DNA of 64,000 bases from Tetmemena sp. SeJ-2015 (taxonomy: Eukaryota; Ciliophora; Spirotrichea; Sporadotrichida; Oxytrichidae). Location of the stretch: positions 39,680 to 103,679 of the forward strand of contig JAJKFJ010022536.1 in the NCBI GenBank assembly GCA_027382625.1, written 5' to 3'. Position 1 is the first letter of the stretch. Every line of letters starts with the position of its first letter. The notes under the pieces are model-generated. The model did no database searches and was not told the origin of the DNA. It was given only the letters and a program-made list of their open reading frames with translations. Positions 62,447 to 64,000 of this stretch are shown here, in pieces. Made by a program: the position numbers and the translations under genes.

Positions 62447-63251
62447 AGTTACATCTATTTAGAAAGGAAGGGTTCGACCAAGTCATTTCAAATTAAAACA
62501 GATTAATTTGCAAATTTCTGCTATTTAAATAAATATTGGGCTAAATCCCAAACATTAATAAAAAAATGGGAAAACGAGCAAAACAATTATTTAATTAAAT
62601 ATTGAGATATTTTATTTAATCTTACTGAATAAATTATGGTCGAAGCATTATTTATATTGAAGAAAACTTGATTCCATTTTAACTTTTTCTGATATAATTG
62701 TAGCCATAATAATTATAATTTTTTAGTCTGTCTCTTGAATTATTCAAAGAACCATTTTCATCAGCATTTTTAGTTTCAGCACCTGATCGCGATCTTTTCT
62801 ACTTTTTGATTTAGAATGATGGTTACTTGACCTCTATAAAATTATTAAGTCTAAAAATCTTATGATTTTAGATAAATTCTAAGATTTATGATGACAATTG
62901 TATTACTCTCAAATTTTTATTAAAAATATTTAATTATTTATTCAAATATTTTTAAAATGAGGAGTGAAAAATTAAAACCATGCTTTCACAAATAATATCT
63001 TTAAATGAATATTAGCAGGCCATTATAATTTATGGGTGATTGGATTTCATATGCCCAAGAAAATAATAAACAAAATCAACACTAGTTATTATGAACATCC
63101 GCTTTACACGAGATAAACGAACACTTCTATAAGGATAAAACTTATAATCATGCTCATATAAAACTAAATATACAAAGCAAATATGAGCTCTCCTCTCTTA
63201 ATTTTAATTTACTCTATGGATTTAGTCACTCTAATCAATAAAATAGTACGA
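62447..63251. other. AT-rich stretch, no gene seen
   Basis: AT-rich throughout; no supported frame. Confidence 0.45.
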
Positions 63252-63595
63252 AATTAAATTAAAATAGGCAAATTCGTTAAAATAATAAATGGGGAGTTGA
63301 AACTTCATAGAAGCTGAAATTATAGATTCCTCCCTGATCTGTAGCTTGTTCGATAGAGAATAAAAACTTAATGCGAGTTTCTTCTTAAGTCATAATTATA
63401 GAATCTCTCAATCAGGAAATAAGTTGAGCGCGAACCATTTATATTCAAATTTCCAAAATTTAATACTTATGTCGCTTATTACTTTGAACCAAGCACTCTC
63501 TCACAAAAGTTGCAAGGATGAAAAGTTCTTAGAATTCCATTCAAAATCAAATTGTATAATAATTATTAAAATCTGAGATATTTCAACTGCCACAT
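63252..63595 (+). repeat. M2 element copy
   Basis: AAAATAATAAATGGGGAGTT, CCTGATCTGTAGCTTGTTCG, TTATGTCGCTTATTACTTTG and CACAAAAGTTGCAAGGATGA mark the copy; its right end abuts the following ORF. Confidence 0.75.
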
Positions 63596-63869
63596 GTTAA
63601 TGTGCCACAAAATTGTCTCGCATTTGAAAGTTGTCTTGCAGATGAAAAATTTTGGAGTTGCAGCTGTTCATCATATCACTTCTAAAATTCAGCAAATAAA
63701 TTATTTGATTGTTGCTCCACCTATCGCATTTTGGTTTGAAGTAGCGGATCTCCTAGAGATAGTTTCCTAATAACAAGATCTCTCTTTAGTCTGTATCAAA
63801 AATCTATTGTTGAAATGGCAACTTATGCATCTATAATAATCTCCTATATATTTAGCTATACAGGTGTGA
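63594..63869 (+). CDS. hypothetical protein, 91 codons
   Basis: ATG at 63594 (or 63600) opens MLMCHKIVSHLKVVLQMKNF, GVAAVHHITSKIQQINYLIV, APPIAFWFEVADLLEIVSQQ, QDLSLVCIKNLLLKWQLMHL, ending at TGA 63867-63869. Regular helix with a hydrophobic stretch; no family recognised. It starts at the edge of an M2 copy and may be an MDS entering from elsewhere. Confidence 0.4.
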
Positions 63870-64000
63870 GACAGATTGAGTGAAGTATGTATGTGCTAAC
63901 GAAGGTTTATTCACACACAACACTTTCATAATGAAAAGATAGTTAGATCATTTTTCTCATTGACAAAATTAGCGAACATAAGAGAAATGATAAGGAAAAG

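Overview
The window reads as germline (micronuclear) DNA of a spirotrich ciliate, most likely a hypotrich of the Oxytricha/Stylonychia/Tetmemena kind. Two observations carry this. First, TAA and TAG stand for glutamine inside conserved protein motifs: the invariant QQDAHEFL box of a ubiquitin protease at 33.75 kb is written with TAG TAG, and only TGA ends the recognisable genes. Second, conserved coding sequence is cut by short AT-rich inserts flanked by direct repeats of 3-7 bp. Deleting an insert plus one repeat copy restores the protein, as for internal eliminated sequences (IESs) with pointers between macronuclear-destined segments (MDSs). Tiny GT-AG introns (31-109 bp) are present as well. 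Variable pointers argue against Paramecium (TA only); the genus itself is inferred, not shown.

Layout. 0-17 kb: three large secreted or membrane-type genes on the + strand, in pieces: a multi-TM protein (to 3256), a second set of open segments (6.8-11.5 kb) and a signal-peptide gene (from 12609). A complete four-exon minus-strand gene (14248-14900) lies between pieces of the last one. 17.9-25 kb: minus-strand genes, including an eIF3g-like piece, a small coiled protein, an RBR-type E3 ligase with membrane C-terminus (20.0-21.3 kb), two degenerate ubiquitin-derived copies (22.2-23.3 kb) and a second RBR ligase with a TGA in RING2 (23.9-24.9 kb). 25-29 kb: a dispersed element, an ORF with in-frame TGAs, a hairpin-prone minisatellite and an IS630/Tc1/mariner transposase remnant. 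29.7-39.1 kb: the gene-dense core, with a ubiquitin-specific protease lacking its C-terminal half, a calcium-dependent protein kinase whose IESs can be resolved, and a conserved-looking hypothetical gene head to head with the kinase.

39-64 kb is sparse: an LRR protein gene (42.6-46.7 kb) with a 650-bp fold-back element inside one germline gap, several short MDS-like pieces and small genes, three fold-back elements, and at least six copies of a ~350-bp dispersed element concentrated after 53 kb. A second ~330-bp inverted-repeat family is scattered over the window.

Protein parts were read by eye with TAA/TAG as Gln. Because TGA is the only stop, open frames alone are weak evidence; confidence is high only where family motifs, introns or IES repair agree. 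No composition statistics or database searches were run.
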